A program made the position numbers and the translations under genes. The notes beneath the pieces were generated by a model. It made no database searches, was not told where the DNA came from, and saw only the letters and a program-made list of their open reading frames with translations. Positions 62,940 to 64,000 of a stretch of DNA of 64,000 bases are shown one piece after another (within the stretch, counting starts at the first letter, position 1; every line of letters begins with the position of its first letter). Origin of the DNA: Georgenia sp. TF02-10 (GTDB lineage Bacteria > Actinomycetota > Actinomycetes > Actinomycetales > Actinomycetaceae); contig NZ_CP094289.1 of the NCBI RefSeq assembly GCF_022759505.1, positions 2,790,001 to 2,854,000 of the forward strand. The letters run 5' to 3'.

Positions 62940-63968
62940 TCACCCGCTGAAGTGGTCCCACCCCGGACGGACCTGCGGCTGCCGCCCGCCGACGGTGACG
63001 GTGCCGGCGGGTCGCCCGGGCGCCGGCTCGTCGGCCCGGCCGAGCGGGATGAAGCCGGCCGGCAGGGGCACCCCCGCCGGGAACGTCGCGAGCATGCCGT
63101 GGTCCTCCCCGCCGGTGAGCACCCACTCGACCGGGTCCGCCCCGAGCCGGGTGGCGGCGTCGGCAAGCGCCGCTACCGCCGCGGGGACGGCGTCGGCCGG
63201 CGGCGCGAGGTCCAGCACGACGCCGGAGGCCCGGGCCAGGCGCCGGGCGTCGCGCAGCAGTCCGTCGGAGACGTCCATCATCGCGCGGGCTCCGGCGCGG
63301 GCGGCGGCGACGCCGGCGGAGAGCGCCGGGCGTGGCCGTAGGAAGTCCCGGACGAGATCCTCGTCGTCGGCCCCGCCGCGCCGGCCGCCGCTGAGCAGCG
63401 CGTACCCGGCGGCGCCGCGGCCCAGCACCCCGGCGTGGGCCACGACGTCGCCGGGCCGGGCGCCGGAGCGCAGCACCGGCTCCCGCCCGCCCAGGTCCCC
63501 GTGCACGGTGACGGCGACGACGAGCTGCTCGCCGGCGGAGAGGTCCCCGCCGTCGACCCCGACCCCGAGCGGGCCGCACGCCTCCGTTAGTCCGCGGGCG
63601 AGGTCGTGCACCCAGGCCACCGGCGTGGCGGGCGGCAGGACGAGAGAGACGACCAGCGTCGTCGGCTCGGCCCCCATGGCGGCGATGTCGGCCAGGTTCT
63701 GCATCGCGGCACGCCACCCGACGTCGGCGCCGGTGGACCAGGCCGGGCGGAAGTGGTGGCCCTCGACCAGGACGTCGGTGGAGACGCAGAACCGGCCGTC
63801 GGGGGCGGCGATGACCGCGGCGTCGTCACCGGTCGGCACCAGGGTGTTCCGGCCGCGGGGCAGCAGGGGGACGAAGGAGGCGATGAGCTCGTCCTCGTTC
63901 AGGGCGGAGACGGGACGGTCGGGGCGCACGCGCACAACCGTAGGGTCTGGGACCGCCGGCGCCCGCAC
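62940..63968 (-). CDS. thiL: thiamine-monophosphate kinase
   Basis: 342 residues from GTG at 63968; a GTG 11 codons later is also possible. Last step of thiamine diphosphate synthesis. LVPTGDDAAVIAAPDGRFCVSTDVLVEGHHFRPAWSTGADVGWRAAMQNLADIAAMGAEPTTLVVSL, GGDLSAGEQLVVAVTVHG, AMMDVSDGLLRDARRLA and WVLTGGEDHGMLATF are the ATP and substrate motifs. Near the right edge. In many actinobacteria thiL precedes rpmB-recG; here three enzyme genes and an IS intervene. Confidence 0.95.
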   Translation of the reverse strand: MRAPAVPDPTVVRVRPDRPVSALNEDELIASFVPLLPRGRNTLVPTGDDAAVIAAPDGRFCVSTDVLVEGHHFRPAWSTGADVGWRAAMQNLADIAAMGAEPTTLVVSLVLPPATPVAWVHDLARGLTEACGPLGVGVDGGDLSAGEQLVVAVTVHGDLGGREPVLRSGARPGDVVAHAGVLGRGAAGYALLSGGRRGGADDEDLVRDFLRPRPALSAGVAAARAGARAMMDVSDGLLRDARRLARASGVVLDLAPPADAVPAAVAALADAATRLGADPVEWVLTGGEDHGMLATFPAGVPLPAGFIPLGRADEPAPGRPAGTVTVGGRQPQVRPGWDHFSG

Positions 63969-64000
63969 CGGCCGGCCGGCCCGGGCCGCACCGGGCCGCC

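Overview
The window is about 64 kb of very GC-rich chromosomal DNA. Its gene content (ObgE, L21/L27, RNase E/G, ThiL, a zinc-type L28, a DUF177/RNase III/MutM block, leaderless-looking promoters, terminators without U-tracts) points to an actinobacterium, most likely Micrococcales (Cellulomonas/Georgenia-like). The exact genus cannot be fixed by reading. Coding density is high. Most overlapping reading frames on the other strand are high-GC shadows and are left out.

Layout. 0-5 kb: a family-5 peptide-type ABC importer (one permease runs off the left edge), separated by a 1 kb spacer from a flavin reductase. 5-6.5 kb: a MerR regulator and a small efflux protein. 6.5-10.6 kb: conserved core rplU-rpmA-obg-proB. 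10.9-19 kb: accessory genes lying between rplU and rne, which are usually neighbours: a hypothetical gene, an NAD(P)-binding protein, glutathione peroxidase, a divergent OhrR/Ohr pair, a sugar ABC importer, and a lower-GC islet with a secreted protein and a small acidic partner. 19.2-22.9 kb: rne. 23.4-32 kb: cydABDC plus a GAF-GAF histidine kinase of DosS type, behind a DosR-like box. 32-41 kb: an orphan antitoxin, a DrrAB-type exporter, a VOC/ribbon-helix-helix pair, a BtrH/DUF4872-like protein, a DosR-like response regulator, a ParDE toxin-antitoxin pair and a duplicated mutM-3'/regulator-5' segment. 39.9-44.8 kb: core block mutM-rnc-DUF177 and coiled coil-coaD-rsmD. 45-56 kb: a segment inserted between rsmD and recG, holding a complete fructose PTS operon with HPr, a hexapeptide-repeat protein, a luciferase-like oxidoreductase, an ABC exporter, a lactonase-like hydrolase and an ArsR-SRPBCC pair. 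56-64 kb: recG, an IS element, rpmB, adenosine deaminase, a PNPOx-fold protein, an alpha/beta hydrolase and thiL.

How it works together. The best-supported circuit is respiratory. The cydABDC operon encodes cytochrome bd and its assembly ABC transporter and also carries a DosS-like kinase. A 20-bp palindrome matching the DosR box lies about 40 bp before the inferred cydA start of transcription, and a DosR-like regulator is encoded 6 kb away. A second module is OhrR/Ohr peroxide defence with the sensing residues conserved. A third is fructose uptake and phosphorylation (DeoR-type regulator, FruK, EIIABC, HPr).

Oddities. Single-base indels cluster in rne, cydA and cydB (and probably a membrane-protein remnant), which suggests local assembly error or decay. 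A core related to GCCGCCGTCGGC recurs in minisatellites, both between genes and as low-complexity insertions in several proteins. A perfect 30-bp inverted repeat sits between ohrR and ohr. A roughly 320-bp direct repeat flanks the ParDE pair.
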